DNA of 36,775 bases. It comes from Actinomycetes bacterium. GTDB lineage: Bacteria; Actinomycetota; Actinomycetes; Propionibacteriales; Propionibacteriaceae. Below, in pieces: positions 6,674 through 15,016 of this stretch. The translations under genes were made by a program, and so were the position numbers. The notes under the pieces are model-generated. The model saw nothing but the letters and a program-made list of their open reading frames with translations. It had not been told where the DNA came from and did not search any database. The DNA lies in assembly GCA_021803025.1 (NCBI GenBank), contig JAJZQV010000020.1, positions 1 to 36,775 of the forward strand, written 5' to 3'. How positions within the stretch are numbered: the stretch's first letter is position 1; the number at the start of each line of letters is the position of its first letter.

Positions 6674-7096
6674 ATGGATCCGTCACTTGCCGACCTGGAG
6701 GAGCAGCGAGGGCAGCTCTATGGGGAGCTCGCCGGCATCGGCGACTTTCGGCGTGGCAGCATCACGGCCACCTACCGCCGCTGCGGCAAGCCGAACTGCG
6801 CCTGCGCACACCCCGACCACCCCGGTCACGGACCGCGGCACCTGTGGACGCACTCGGTGGCCGGCAGGACCGAGGGCCGTCAGGTGGCAGCGGGCCCGGA
6901 GCTGGAGAAGGTGAGCCGGGAGGTCGCGGGCTACCGACGCTTCGTCGCGCTGAGCCAGCGGATCGTGGCACTCAACGAGGCGATCTGCGAGGCCCGTCCG
7001 GTGTCCCCACTGGCCGACGCACTGCCCGCGATCGAGGCGGAGGCCGAAAAAGGGGGCTCCTGGCGGACCTCCGAGCGGAGTTCGCCGCGGAGTTGA
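6674..7096 (+). CDS. ISKra4-type ORFA, DUF6788-like protein (copy 2)
   Basis: This 140-residue protein, the same length as copy 1 ORFA, starts at the ATG at 6674 behind an AGGAGG site. It has the same order of parts: helical start (LEEQRGQLYGELAGIGD), a Cys motif in TYRRCGKPNCACAH (Cys-x4-Cys-x-Cys), HGPRHLWTHSV, and a second helical segment (SREVAGYRRFVALSQRIVALNEAI). The ORF passes the run AAAAAGGGGGC at 7047-7057; beyond it the reading in this frame is low complexity, while the -1 frame continues into the transposase. Probably the DNA-binding part of an ORFA-ORFB fusion. Confidence 0.75.
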   Translation: MDPSLADLEEQRGQLYGELAGIGDFRRGSITATYRRCGKPNCACAHPDHPGHGPRHLWTHSVAGRTEGRQVAAGPELEKVSREVAGYRRFVALSQRIVALNEAICEARPVSPLADALPAIEAEAEKGGSWRTSERSSPRS

Positions 7097-8425
7097 CCCG
7101 CCTGGCCGCCAGCGCCGTGCGTTCCCTGGGTGCCGCCGGTGGGCCCGACGGTCTGGCGTCGGTGGAGCTGGCGATCCGGACCGCGATGCACAGGCTGGGC
7201 GGTGCCCTGCTCGAAGAGCTGCTCTCGCTCGACCCCGGCCATCGCGGCCCGCGCGTCGAGTGCGGTCATGGTCACCGGGCTGCCTTCGTCGGCTATCGCG
7301 GCAAGCGCCTGGACACGGTGCTGGGGCCTGTCACGGTGCGGCGGGCCTGGTACCACTGCCCGAGCTGTGGCGGCGGTCTGGCCCCCAGGGACACCGAGCT
7401 GGGCGTCGCGAGCGCCTCGCTCTCCCCGGGGCTGCGCCGGATGGTGGCGCGCGTCGGTGCCCGATCACCGTTCGCCCAGGCCCGCCGGGACTTGGCCGAG
7501 CTGGCCGGGATCGAACTCACGGCCAAGCGCGTGGAGCGCAGCGCGGAAGCCGACGGCGAGATGGTCAGGGCGACCAGCGAGGCCACGGCGAGCGCCGTCC
7601 TCGCCGGTCGCGTGGTCCCCTTCGCTCCGGCCGATGCTGTCGAGAGGCTCTATGTCGCGCTGGACGGCACGGGCGTGCCCACCGTGCCCCGAGACACCGC
7701 GGGGCGGCGCGGCAAGGCGCCCGATGGCCGCGCCCGCACCCGCGAGGTCAAGCTCGGCTGCCTCTTCACCGGGACCAGCGTGGACGAGCGTGGCCAGCTG
7801 GTGCGGGACCCGGGCTCCTCCAGCTACGTGGCGACGCTGGGGACCGCCGAGCGGTTCGGCTCGCTCCTCTACGCGGAGGCACGCCGGCGCGGCGCCGACC
7901 GCGCCCGCCAGCTCGTCGTGCTCGGCGACGGGGCGCCGTGGATCACCGAACCTGGCCGGCGAGCAGTTCCCGGGCGCGATCGAGGTGGTCGACCTGTACC
8001 ACGCCCGCGAGCACCTGTACGCCCTGGGCGTCCTGGTGGCCCCTGCGCTCGGAGCGGACGGCCCGGGCTGGCTGGCCAAGCGGCTGGCCGAGCTCGACCG
8101 CGGCGACGTCGCGGCGCTGCTCGCCGCCACGAGGCAACTCGCACTCCCCGACGCGCAGGCGAAGGAGGTCGAGAAGGCGCTCGGCTACTTCGAGACCAAC
8201 CGGGAGCGGATGCGCTACGCCCGCTTCCGCGCGCTCGGCCTGTTCGTCGGCTCGGGCGCGGTCGAGGCCGGCTGCCGCGCGGTCGTGGCCCAACGTCTCA
8301 AGCTGTCCGGCATGCGCTGGACCGTGCGCGGCGCCTCCGCCATCGTCAGCCTCCGCTGCGAAGACGCCAGCGGCCGCTGGGACGAAGTCTGGAAGTGGCT
8401 CCACACTCAGACGACCGCCGCCTGA
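7052..8425 (+). CDS. ISKra4-family transposase (copy 2), two frames joined by a +1 step
   Basis: After the -1 run the frame reads GLLADLRAEFAAELTRLAA and then a Cys-rich segment (WYHCPSCGGGLAPRDTELG). The first catalytic Asp follows in YVALDGTGVPT, and the second in VLGDGAPWIT ending at 7947. One base (G7948) must be skipped to continue as NLAGEQFPGAIEVVDLYHAREHL and on to SGAVEAGCRAVV with the catalytic Glu, ending at 8425. Family members usually read GAPWIWNLA without interruption. Apart from the two steps the protein looks intact and full length, so this copy could be active if the +1 step is programmed. Confidence 0.75.
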
Positions 8426-8484
8426 CCGTCCGGACCTACAAATCTGTCTCACACCCCCCACCGGCCGACAGCCGTCGTTCGGGA

Positions 8485-10368
8485 TTAGCTGAGCGGTCGC
8501 GCCGTCACCCGGCCGGCGCGCAGCCCGTTGGCGATCACCACGACCTCGGCCACCTCATGGATCGCCACGACCGCTGCCAGGCCCAGCACCCCGAACGCCG
8601 CAAGGGGCACCAGGACGACGAGGATCATGCCGGACAGGAAGAGGTTCTGGTGCATGATGCCGATAGCGCTTCGGGAGTGCCGCAGGACCGCCGGCAGATG
8701 GCGAAGGTCCTCGCCCATCAGCGCGACGCCGGCGGTCTCGATCGCGACGTCGGTCCCCATCGCCCCCATCGCGATCCCAACGTCCGCGCTCGCCAGCGCC
8801 GGGGCATCGTTGATCCCGTCGCCGACCATGGCCACCCGGTGGCCGAGCCGGAGCTGCTCCACGATCCGCGCCTTGTCCTCGGGCCGCAACTCGGCCTCGA
8901 CCCGGGCGATGCCGGCCGCGGCCGCGAGCGCCTCGGCTGTCCGACGGTTGTCGCCCGTAAGCATCACGACAGCGAGCCCCATGCGACGGAGCTCGCGGAC
9001 GGTCTCCGCGGCCTCCTCGCGGAGCTCGTCACGTACGGCGATCAGACCGATCGTCCTGCCGTCGCGCTCGACCAGCACGGCGGTCGCGCCGGCTTCCTCG
9101 GCCTGGTCGAGGGCACTTTCGAGGCCGTCGACCGCGAGGAAGCCGGAACGTCCGAGACGGACCACCGTGCCGTCGATCATCCCGACCAGGCCCTGTCCGG
9201 GCACCGCCTCGACGTCGGTCGCCGGGGAAACCCCGGGTGCCGCGGCCAGGATGGCGGGCGCGAGCGGATGCTCGCTGCGGGCCTCGAGCGCGGCCGCGAT
9301 CGAGAGCAGCTCGTCGCGATCGACCCCGTCGAGAGGATGCGCTGCGACGACGCGTGGCCGGTTCTGCGTCAGCGTGCCGGTCTTGTCGAGCGCCACGACC
9401 CCGACGGCTCCGAGCATCTCGAGCGCGGCTCCGCCCTTGACCAGGGCGCCCGACCGGCTCGCTGCGCCGACCGCGGCGACGACGGTCACCGGGACGGCGA
9501 TCGCGAACGCGCAGGGCGCCGCCGCGACCAGGATGACGAGCGCGCGCGGGAGCCACACGGCCGGGTCGTCGAGGATGCTACCGCCGATCGCCGCGACGGC
9601 CGCCACCACCATGATCCCGGGCACGAGCGGGCGGGCGATGCGATCGGCGAGCCGTTGGCCCTGTCCCTTGCGCTCCTGGGCCTCCTCGACGATGTGAACG
9701 ATCCGCGCGAGCGAGTTGTCCTCGGCGGTTGCCGTTGCTTCGATCTCGAGCACGCCGCCGCCATTGACCGCCCCGGCGAAGACCTGATCGCCCGGATTGG
9801 CCTCGATCCGAGTCGACTCCCCGGTGATCGCCGACACGTCGAGGGCGGACCGACCGGACCGCACGACGCCGTCCGTCGCCAGCCGCTCGCCGGGACGCAG
9901 CGCGATGAGGTCGCCGACCCCGAGCTCGCCCGCGGGTATGGAGACGGACCGCCCATCTCGGACGACGGTGGCGGTGTCCGGCACGAGAGCGAGAAGGCTT
10001 CGCAGTCCGCGGCGCGCCTGCGTCAGCGAGTAGGACTCGAGGCCCTCGGCAATGGAGAAGAGGAACCCGAGACTGGCGGCCTCTCCGAACTCGCCCAGCA
10101 GGACCGCGCCGATCGCGGCGATCGTCATCAGCGTGCCCACGCCCACCTCGTGATGGAGGAGGCCGCGAAGCGAATCCGGAACGAAGGTGGCGCCACCGAC
10201 CGCGACGGCCGCAGCAAATGCGACCGTCCCCAACGGTGGGGCCAGGGCGAGCCATTCGGCGACGAGGCCCGCGGCCAGGAGCACGCCCGAGATGACCGCC
10301 AGCCGGACGTTCCGGATCCGCCAGAAGGGCAGGTCCCCGGCGTCGTGGTCGAGATGGTCCTCGCTCAT
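8485..10368 (-). CDS. Heavy-metal-translocating P1B-type ATPase with an APC membrane motif
   Basis: This 627-residue protein begins at the ATG at 10368. Motifs in order: TGES (182-185), the membrane metal-site segment AAAPCAFAIAVPV (APC at 284-286), the phosphorylated Asp in DKTGTLT (D328), SEHPLAPAI, MLTGDNRRTAEALA and GDGINDAPALASADVGIAMG. There is no N-terminal HMA domain. The canonical CPC is replaced by APC, a variant I associate with some actinobacterial ATPases of the CtpG/CadA group. Export of Zn/Cd/Co/Pb-type ions is likely, but the ion cannot be fixed from sequence. The gene follows its probable CadC-like regulator by 22 bases. Confidence 0.9.
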   Translation of the reverse strand: MSEDHLDHDAGDLPFWRIRNVRLAVISGVLLAAGLVAEWLALAPPLGTVAFAAAVAVGGATFVPDSLRGLLHHEVGVGTLMTIAAIGAVLLGEFGEAASLGFLFSIAEGLESYSLTQARRGLRSLLALVPDTATVVRDGRSVSIPAGELGVGDLIALRPGERLATDGVVRSGRSALDVSAITGESTRIEANPGDQVFAGAVNGGGVLEIEATATAEDNSLARIVHIVEEAQERKGQGQRLADRIARPLVPGIMVVAAVAAIGGSILDDPAVWLPRALVILVAAAPCAFAIAVPVTVVAAVGAASRSGALVKGGAALEMLGAVGVVALDKTGTLTQNRPRVVAAHPLDGVDRDELLSIAAALEARSEHPLAPAILAAAPGVSPATDVEAVPGQGLVGMIDGTVVRLGRSGFLAVDGLESALDQAEEAGATAVLVERDGRTIGLIAVRDELREEAAETVRELRRMGLAVVMLTGDNRRTAEALAAAAGIARVEAELRPEDKARIVEQLRLGHRVAMVGDGINDAPALASADVGIAMGAMGTDVAIETAGVALMGEDLRHLPAVLRHSRSAIGIMHQNLFLSGMILVVLVPLAAFGVLGLAAVVAIHEVAEVVVIANGLRAGRVTARPLS

Positions 10369-10390
10369 CGTCGAGCCGGCGACTCGACGG

Positions 10391-10789
10391 TCAACCGGCG
10401 ACCTCGAGCGGGGTGCCCTCGCCGACGTGGACGAGCGCGTCGGTCAGGAGCCGGCGGACATGGTCGTCCGCCAATCGGTAGTAGACGATCCGCCCGACCT
10501 TCCGGCGAGCCACGGCGTCCCGATCGCGGAGCAGCCGGAGCTGGTGGCTCAGGCCCGAGACGGACAGGCCGAGGAGGAGGGCGAGGTCGCAGACGCACAG
10601 CTCTTCGGTGAGCGTCAGGGCGTGCAGGATGCGGGCGCGCGTTGGATCGGCCAGCATCCCGAAGAGGTCACCGACGCGCAGCGCGCCGTCGGCCGACAGC
10701 GTCCGACCGAGCAGCGGGCGGACGTGGTCGGGATGGATGCACTCCGTCTCGCAGCGGTCCTCCGAGAGCGTCGTGCCGATCGTGCGCAT
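10391..10789 (-). CDS. ArsR-family repressor, CadC/SmtB-like
   Basis: This 132-residue winged-HTH protein starts at the ATG at 10789. The N-terminal arm carries C13 and C17 (DRCETEC), and helix 3 carries ELCVCDLA (C65, C67). This four-cysteine spacing is that of the Cd/Pb site of Staphylococcus CadC. The recognition helix is LSVSGLSHQLRLLRDRD, followed by RRKVGRIVYYRLAD. It lies 22 bases upstream of the P-type ATPase on the same strand and presumably represses that gene and itself until Cd/Pb/Zn binds. It is a different sensor type from the CmtR-like regulator at 1429-1812. Confidence 0.88.
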   Translation of the reverse strand: MRTIGTTLSEDRCETECIHPDHVRPLLGRTLSADGALRVGDLFGMLADPTRARILHALTLTEELCVCDLALLLGLSVSGLSHQLRLLRDRDAVARRKVGRIVYYRLADDHVRRLLTDALVHVGEGTPLEVAG

Positions 10790-10805
10790 CGCGCCTCCAG
10801 TCGGG

Positions 10806-11339
10806 TCAGCCGCCCGGGAATCCGTCAGCCCGACGTGGTGCGGGGTCGGCCACGACGGCACCGCCGCGGACGGTCGCCCCGACGACCATCGCGGCGCCGA
10901 TGAGGACGATGTTCTTGATGATGTACTGACCCTCCAGCGTCGGCGCGTACGGGATCTGCGTGAAGACCTCGCCCGGGAAGAGGAAGAGCGGGGTGAGCGT
11001 ACCCACCATCTGGGCCGCGAGCAGGAACAGTGTTGCCCGCAGGAATCGTCCGGACAGCAGCCCGAGCCCGATGAGCGATTCCCAGGCAGCGAGGACGGGA
11101 AGGGAGATCTCCGGACCAACGAGTCCCAGCGAGAGGACCTCGATGGTGCGCCCGGCCAACTCCTGGGCCGGGCTGAGCCCGGGGAAGAACTTCAGGACCC
11201 CGAACCACAGAAAGACCACCCCCAGTCCGAGCCGCGAGATGAGGACGCCGTACCGGGCAAGCCGGTGGGTGATCCGGACGTCGAGCGCGATGAAGCGGCG
11301 CGGCACCTTCGCCGGCCACCGCCGGGGGATGAATGTCAT
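10806..11339 (-). CDS. DoxX/YkgB-like (DUF417-type) membrane protein
   Basis: This protein of about 177 residues starts at the ATG at 11339, which overlaps the TGA of the cupredoxin gene (11338-11336). Four hydrophobic helices are visible: ISRLGLGVVFLWFGVLKF, LAAWESLIGLGLLSG, ATLFLLAAQMVGTLTPLFLF and YIIKNIVLIGAAMVVGA. The WFGVLKFFPGLSPAQEL stretch is the signature of the YkgB branch of the DoxX superfamily. Members are inner-membrane proteins of poorly defined function, sometimes linked to redox or chlorine stress. The C-terminus is Arg/Pro-rich. Confidence 0.75.
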   Translation of the reverse strand: MTFIPRRWPAKVPRRFIALDVRITHRLARYGVLISRLGLGVVFLWFGVLKFFPGLSPAQELAGRTIEVLSLGLVGPEISLPVLAAWESLIGLGLLSGRFLRATLFLLAAQMVGTLTPLFLFPGEVFTQIPYAPTLEGQYIIKNIVLIGAAMVVGATVRGGAVVADPAPRRADGFPGG

Positions 11340-11842
11340 GCTGCCCGGACCGTCCCGTTCATTGTTGGGTGCACGTCGCATTGGAAGTAGTGGTTGCCGG
11401 CGGGCAGGGCCGGGACGTCGTACGTGACGGTCTTGACCCCGTTGAAGATCTCGCCCTTGAAGAGGCTGGCTCCGCCGGGGCCCGAGTCGTAGATCGCGAC
11501 GTTGTGAGGAATCCCGGCGTCCTGGTTGTCGAACACGATCTGGAACGGGGTGTTGGCGGGGACGCTGAACTCGGCCAGATCGAACTTGATGTTCTGGGCG
11601 ACGATCTTGATCACGACGCCGGCGCCGCTGGCCGACGGCGACGCGCTCTCAGCGGCGGGCGTGGGCGATCCGCCTGGAGTGGCTGATGGCTCCGGCGAGC
11701 CTGCTGGCGGCGCGAGCGTCGGGCCGTACGTCCAGCCCGGCTGATTGCGTCCGGCACAGGCCGCGGCCACCGCCCCCAGTCCCGCGAGGAGCGAGAGCCG
11801 CAGCAGCTGGCGCCTGCTGACGCGCGCTTCGGTGGCGTTCAT
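11336..11842 (-). CDS. Cupredoxin-domain lipoprotein
   Basis: This 168-residue protein has an export signal starting RRQLLRLSLLAGLGAVAAAC, with twin Arg at 10-11 and lipobox Cys at 29. A Pro/Ser/Ala-rich linker follows (to about residue 73), then a cupredoxin fold. The type 1 copper ligands are visible: H113 in IPHNVAIY, then C155, H158 and M161 in YFQCDVHPTMNG. It is probably a membrane-anchored extracellular copper protein for electron transfer or copper binding. It is translationally coupled to the DoxX-like gene (ATGA overlap). Confidence 0.85.
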   Translation of the reverse strand: MNATEARVSRRQLLRLSLLAGLGAVAAACAGRNQPGWTYGPTLAPPAGSPEPSATPGGSPTPAAESASPSASGAGVVIKIVAQNIKFDLAEFSVPANTPFQIVFDNQDAGIPHNVAIYDSGPGGASLFKGEIFNGVKTVTYDVPALPAGNHYFQCDVHPTMNGTVRAA

Positions 11843-11887
11843 GGATCTGACCTGCTTGATTCGCGCGTCCTCCGAGTCAGCCGGATC

Positions 11888-12235
11888 TCAGCCGAAGTCA
11901 AGCAGGTCGCCGAGAAATCCGCCGCGCCGACGGCGCTGATCCCCGCCGTAGCCGCCTTGCTTGCCACCTCCGCCGTGCTTGCCGCCCCGATACCCAGGGT
12001 CCGGATAGCCGGGGTCGCGGTATCGATCGTCGCGCGGTGGCCGCTCCTCCGCCGTCGGACCGCCGTAGTGGACGTCCTCGGCCTCGATGAGCCGCTCGAG
12101 CTCGCCGCGGTCGAGGAAGATCCCCCGGCACTCGGTGCACTGGTCGATCGTGATCCCGTTGCGCTCGTAGGTACGCATCGATCCGGCGCACTTGGGGCAG
12201 GTCAATGTCGCGGCGGCCGGCTCGTTCGTCGTCAT
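11888..12235 (-). CDS. TFIIB-type zinc-ribbon protein with Gly/Arg-rich tail
   Basis: This 115-residue protein starts at the ATG at 12235. Two CxxC knuckles form a zinc ribbon (TCPKCAGSM and DQCTECRGIFLDRGELERL), the pattern of the zf-TFIIB family of small bacterial proteins. The tail is low complexity, with repeats of Asp-Pro-Gly-Tyr type, then Gly/Lys-rich, then RRRRGGFLGDLLDFG. Function is unknown; metal binding is structural by analogy. It lies between the cupredoxin gene and the CDF exporter on the same strand. Confidence 0.8.
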   Translation of the reverse strand: MTTNEPAAATLTCPKCAGSMRTYERNGITIDQCTECRGIFLDRGELERLIEAEDVHYGGPTAEERPPRDDRYRDPGYPDPGYRGGKHGGGGKQGGYGGDQRRRRGGFLGDLLDFG

Positions 12236-12275
12236 CGGTGAAACCTCCGTTTCGGTAGGGTCTGTGGTTGTAGGG

Positions 12276-13211
12276 TCAATGGGCCGCCTCCTCGCGCGGC
12301 CTGCGATCGGTCGGCTCAAGCTGGAACGTGCTGTGTTCGATGTCGAAATCGGCGGACAGGCAGCCGCATAGTCCGTCGAGCACCTCGTCCGCCTTCGCGC
12401 CATCGGCGAGGACGACGTGCGCCGAGAGGACATTCATCCCGCTCGTGATCGTCCACGCATGGAGGTCGTGGACATCGGCAACGCCCTCGGTCTCGCGGAT
12501 GTGCCGTCGAACCTCGCCCATGTCGATCCCCTTCGGCGTCGCCTCGAGGAGGACGTTGACCGCATCGCGGATCAGCATCCAGGTTCGGGGCAGGATGAAC
12601 AGCCCGATGACGACCGAGGCGATCGGGTCGATCAGGTTCCAGCCGGTCAGCGCGATGACGATGCCGGCGACGATGACCGCGACCGAGCCGAGGAGGTCGC
12701 CGACAACCTCGTAGAAGGCGCCCCGGAGGTTGAGGCTCGACTTCTGGCCCCCGAACAGGAGGCGGGCCGAAACGAGGTTGACGAGCAGACCGACGGTCGC
12801 GACCGCGAGCATCGGCAGGCCGAGCACCTCGGGCGGCTCGAGGAACCGCCGGTACGCCTCATAGAGCACGTATCCCGCGACGCCAAACAGCAGGATCGCG
12901 TTCACGATCGCGGCAAGGATCTCCAGGCGATAGTAGCCGTAGGACTTGCCGTCGTTCGCGGGCCGGGCCCCGAAGCGAATCGCGAGGAGCGCCATCGACA
13001 CGCCGGCGACATCGGTGAGCATGTGCCCGGCGTCGGCGATGAGCGCCAGGCTGCCGGTGAGGATGCCGCCGACGACCTCGACTGCCATGTAGCCGCCGGT
13101 CAGCAGGAGGACGAGCTTGAGCCGACCGGCGCCGGCTCCGGCGGCCGAGTGGGCGCGGCCGGAGGTCAGTGGACGCCCGACCGCACCGGCCGAGGGGGAC
13201 TCAGCCCCCAT
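12276..13211 (-). CDS. Cation diffusion facilitator (CzcD/ZitB-like) metal exporter
   Basis: This 311-residue protein has six transmembrane helices. The helix 2 metal-site motif ADAGHMLTDVAG contains the His-x3-Asp pair typical of zinc-transporting CDFs, and helix 5 contains EVVGDLLGSVAVIVAG with the conserved Asp. The cytoplasmic C-terminal domain has VADVHDLHAWTITSGMNVLSAHVV, the ferredoxin-like fold seen in bacterial CDFs. It exports Zn(II), possibly Cd/Co, by proton antiport (family knowledge). The gene starts at the ATG at 13211, about 90 bases after the stop of the upstream membrane-protein gene. Confidence 0.92.
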   Translation of the reverse strand: MGAESPSAGAVGRPLTSGRAHSAAGAGAGRLKLVLLLTGGYMAVEVVGGILTGSLALIADAGHMLTDVAGVSMALLAIRFGARPANDGKSYGYYRLEILAAIVNAILLFGVAGYVLYEAYRRFLEPPEVLGLPMLAVATVGLLVNLVSARLLFGGQKSSLNLRGAFYEVVGDLLGSVAVIVAGIVIALTGWNLIDPIASVVIGLFILPRTWMLIRDAVNVLLEATPKGIDMGEVRRHIRETEGVADVHDLHAWTITSGMNVLSAHVVLADGAKADEVLDGLCGCLSADFDIEHSTFQLEPTDRRPREEAAH

Positions 13212-13302
13212 CGGCGAAGCTCCTCGCCACGCGGGCCTGCGCTCGGTGCCGGTCCACCGGGCGTCCGAGGGTGTCGGACAAGGCGGATACTTGCATCATT
13301 GC

Positions 13303-14748
13303 TCAATCATCATACCTGATCTCGCCGACCGGCGTCTCCGGGCTCGGTGGGTCACGCGTCACTCCATGGGCGACCTCGACCGGTGCGGCGACGGAAGCGG
13401 GCGTAGCGACGGAACCTTGAGCAGGCTCCTTGACGATCGTCTGGCCCAGCGACCAGAGCGTCGTCGCGGTGAGCCCGATCATGAGCGCGGCGAGCGGCAG
13501 CTGCTGGCGGCGGACGTTCAGCCGTGACGGCGTGTCCCGGACGGCGACGACATGGCCGGACCAGGCACCCAGGACGTGGCCGCCGACGACCGAGACGAGC
13601 ATGACCGACCAGAGCAGCGCCGGCGGGAGCCAGTCAGTGCCCGGCTCGTAGAAGGCGGTCCCGAAGAGGTCCCAGCCGAGCTGGAACGGGTCGGAGATCG
13701 CGACGACGATCCGCTGCCCGTCGCCCAGCAGGTAGGTCAGGTAGTGGGCGACGAGGTAGCCGACCGCGATCGGCACGAGACCTGCCCCGACCGCGGCGAT
13801 GCCGACGAGCCGGCCGACTGCGAGGGCGAGCCCGATGATGACGCCGAGAAAGGCGACGAGCTGGACCGTCGCAAGCGGGAGCGAGGGCAGGCCGAAGAGA
13901 TCGAACCAGACCTGGGTCTGCGAGAGGCCGTCGTACAGGATGGACGCCACGCCGATCGCCACGATGACAACCCGGGCGGTCGACCAGCCGGGCTCGAGCA
14001 GCCCCGCCGCAAACGGCCGGCGGGGAACCGTCCGCTCATCAGGCCCGCCCGGGGCGCCGAACGGGGCGAGCCGGTTCAGCAGCCCGAACCAGACCGAGAA
14101 CGTCTCGCCCTGCGCCCGCCACGCGTCCCGTCCGAAGTTCGCCATCGCCACGAGCGACAGGACCGTGTAGCCGACGAGGACGACCCCGAGCCCACCGCCC
14201 CGAAAGACGAGCTCGAGCCAGACGAAGAACGCGAGTCCCGCGGCGGCCGGCCAGGCACCGAGCCAGGCCGGGTACGGGGCGGGCTCCCAGCCCTCGAGGC
14301 CAAGGCGACGCAGGATTGCGGCGCCGAGGTCGAAGAGCGTCGTGAACGGGTCGAGCCAGGTCCAGACCGGGCCGATGAAGGCCGACACGGCCGCCAGACC
14401 CACCCAGCCGTAGACCCACAGGAAGAGGCCTCCCACGTCCGCATCGGACGAGCCGCCGACGATCATCTGGGCGACGATCCACAGCCAGGCCACGAGACCG
14501 ACGGCCCGCAGCCCGAGGACGACCGGGCGCGGCACCCTGATGGTCCGAACCGGGAGGTCCGCCGTCACCCGAACATCGCGGAGAATGACGAACGCGAACG
14601 AGAGCGCGACCGCCATGGCCGCCCCGGCGAGGTAGATGGCGAGCGGAAGGGGTGACTCGAGGCGGCCGACGAGCCCGTGGGCAAACGCCGGCGATGGCAC
14701 CGCGAGCAGCGCGACGGTGACCAGGAGCGCGAGGGGCAGCCTTCTCAT
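13303..14748 (-). CDS. Polytopic membrane protein with an exported N-terminal His, copper-cluster context
   Basis: The ATG at 14748 is chosen because it overlaps the TGA of the lipoprotein gene (14747-14745). The product has about 481 residues with roughly a dozen hydrophobic helices. The first 23 or so residues look like a cleavable signal peptide ending PSPAFA; cleavage would leave His-Gly at the mature N-terminus. I recognise no named family. Its genetic neighbours are a lipoprotein and a CopC-like protein upstream and a cupredoxin downstream, so a role in copper handling at the membrane is inferred. The frame is also open further upstream, but that part is antisense to other genes. Confidence 0.7.
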   Translation of the reverse strand: MRRLPLALLVTVALLAVPSPAFAHGLVGRLESPLPLAIYLAGAAMAVALSFAFVILRDVRVTADLPVRTIRVPRPVVLGLRAVGLVAWLWIVAQMIVGGSSDADVGGLFLWVYGWVGLAAVSAFIGPVWTWLDPFTTLFDLGAAILRRLGLEGWEPAPYPAWLGAWPAAAGLAFFVWLELVFRGGGLGVVLVGYTVLSLVAMANFGRDAWRAQGETFSVWFGLLNRLAPFGAPGGPDERTVPRRPFAAGLLEPGWSTARVVIVAIGVASILYDGLSQTQVWFDLFGLPSLPLATVQLVAFLGVIIGLALAVGRLVGIAAVGAGLVPIAVGYLVAHYLTYLLGDGQRIVVAISDPFQLGWDLFGTAFYEPGTDWLPPALLWSVMLVSVVGGHVLGAWSGHVVAVRDTPSRLNVRRQQLPLAALMIGLTATTLWSLGQTIVKEPAQGSVATPASVAAPVEVAHGVTRDPPSPETPVGEIRYDD

Positions 14749-14927
14749 GGCTGCACCCATGGCGCGTCGTCCAGGCGATCGGAGTTGATGAGCAGCGGCA
14801 GGATCTCGGGCCCACCGCTCGCACCTAGCGATGTCCCGCTCGCTGCGGGGGTTTGACCGGTCAAGGCGCCGCCGCAGCCCGCGATGAGCATCACGGCCAG
14901 CATGAACGGCGGGGAGAAGCGTCGCAT
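14745..14927 (-). CDS. Small lipoprotein
   Basis: Start at the ATG at 14927 is supported by AGGAAGGAG just upstream and by a lipoprotein signal peptide beginning at once (RRFSPPFMLAVMLIAGC, lipobox Cys about residue 18). The mature part is only about 43 residues: a Thr/Ser/Ala-rich spacer and a conserved-looking end, GPEILPLLINSDRLDDAPWVQP. An in-frame ATG at 15020 overlaps the stop of the CopC-like gene, but the signal peptide argues against it. The gene is coupled to the polytopic membrane gene downstream. Function unknown. Confidence 0.6.
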   Translation of the reverse strand: MRRFSPPFMLAVMLIAGCGGALTGQTPAASGTSLGASGGPEILPLLINSDRLDDAPWVQP

Positions 14928-15016
14928 CGTTGTGGTCTCCTTCCTGGACAGCGTGGCCGCACGCTCGCGATCGAGCCGCGCGCCGACCCTCACCCACCTG
15001 AGCGAGCCGGTGGAGC

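Larger units (their letters stand above)
6579..8457 (+). mobile_element. Insertion sequence, ISKra4 type, copy 2
   Basis: Terminal inverted repeats: 6579-6601 matches the reverse complement of 8435-8457 at 17 of 23 positions, sharing GGGGTGTG, GAC and GTAGG blocks. It contains an ORFA and a transposase in the same layout as copy 1, but the proteins are clearly diverged (by eye under half of residues identical in the central region). It is therefore a different element and not a tandem duplicate. No target-site duplication is obvious. Confidence 0.75.

Noticed and set aside
6844-10611. Very long plus-strand ORF (over 1200 codons)
   Set aside because: Its first part is the transposase frame of copy 2. 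The rest runs antisense to the P-type ATPase with Arg/Asp/Gly-rich, motif-free composition, a GC-rich artefact.
13298-13307. ATTGCTCAAT dyad upstream of the CDF gene as a metal-responsive operator
   Set aside because: It is a short 4-bp-arm symmetry about 90 bases upstream, overlapping the end of another gene and without a convincing promoter beside it.
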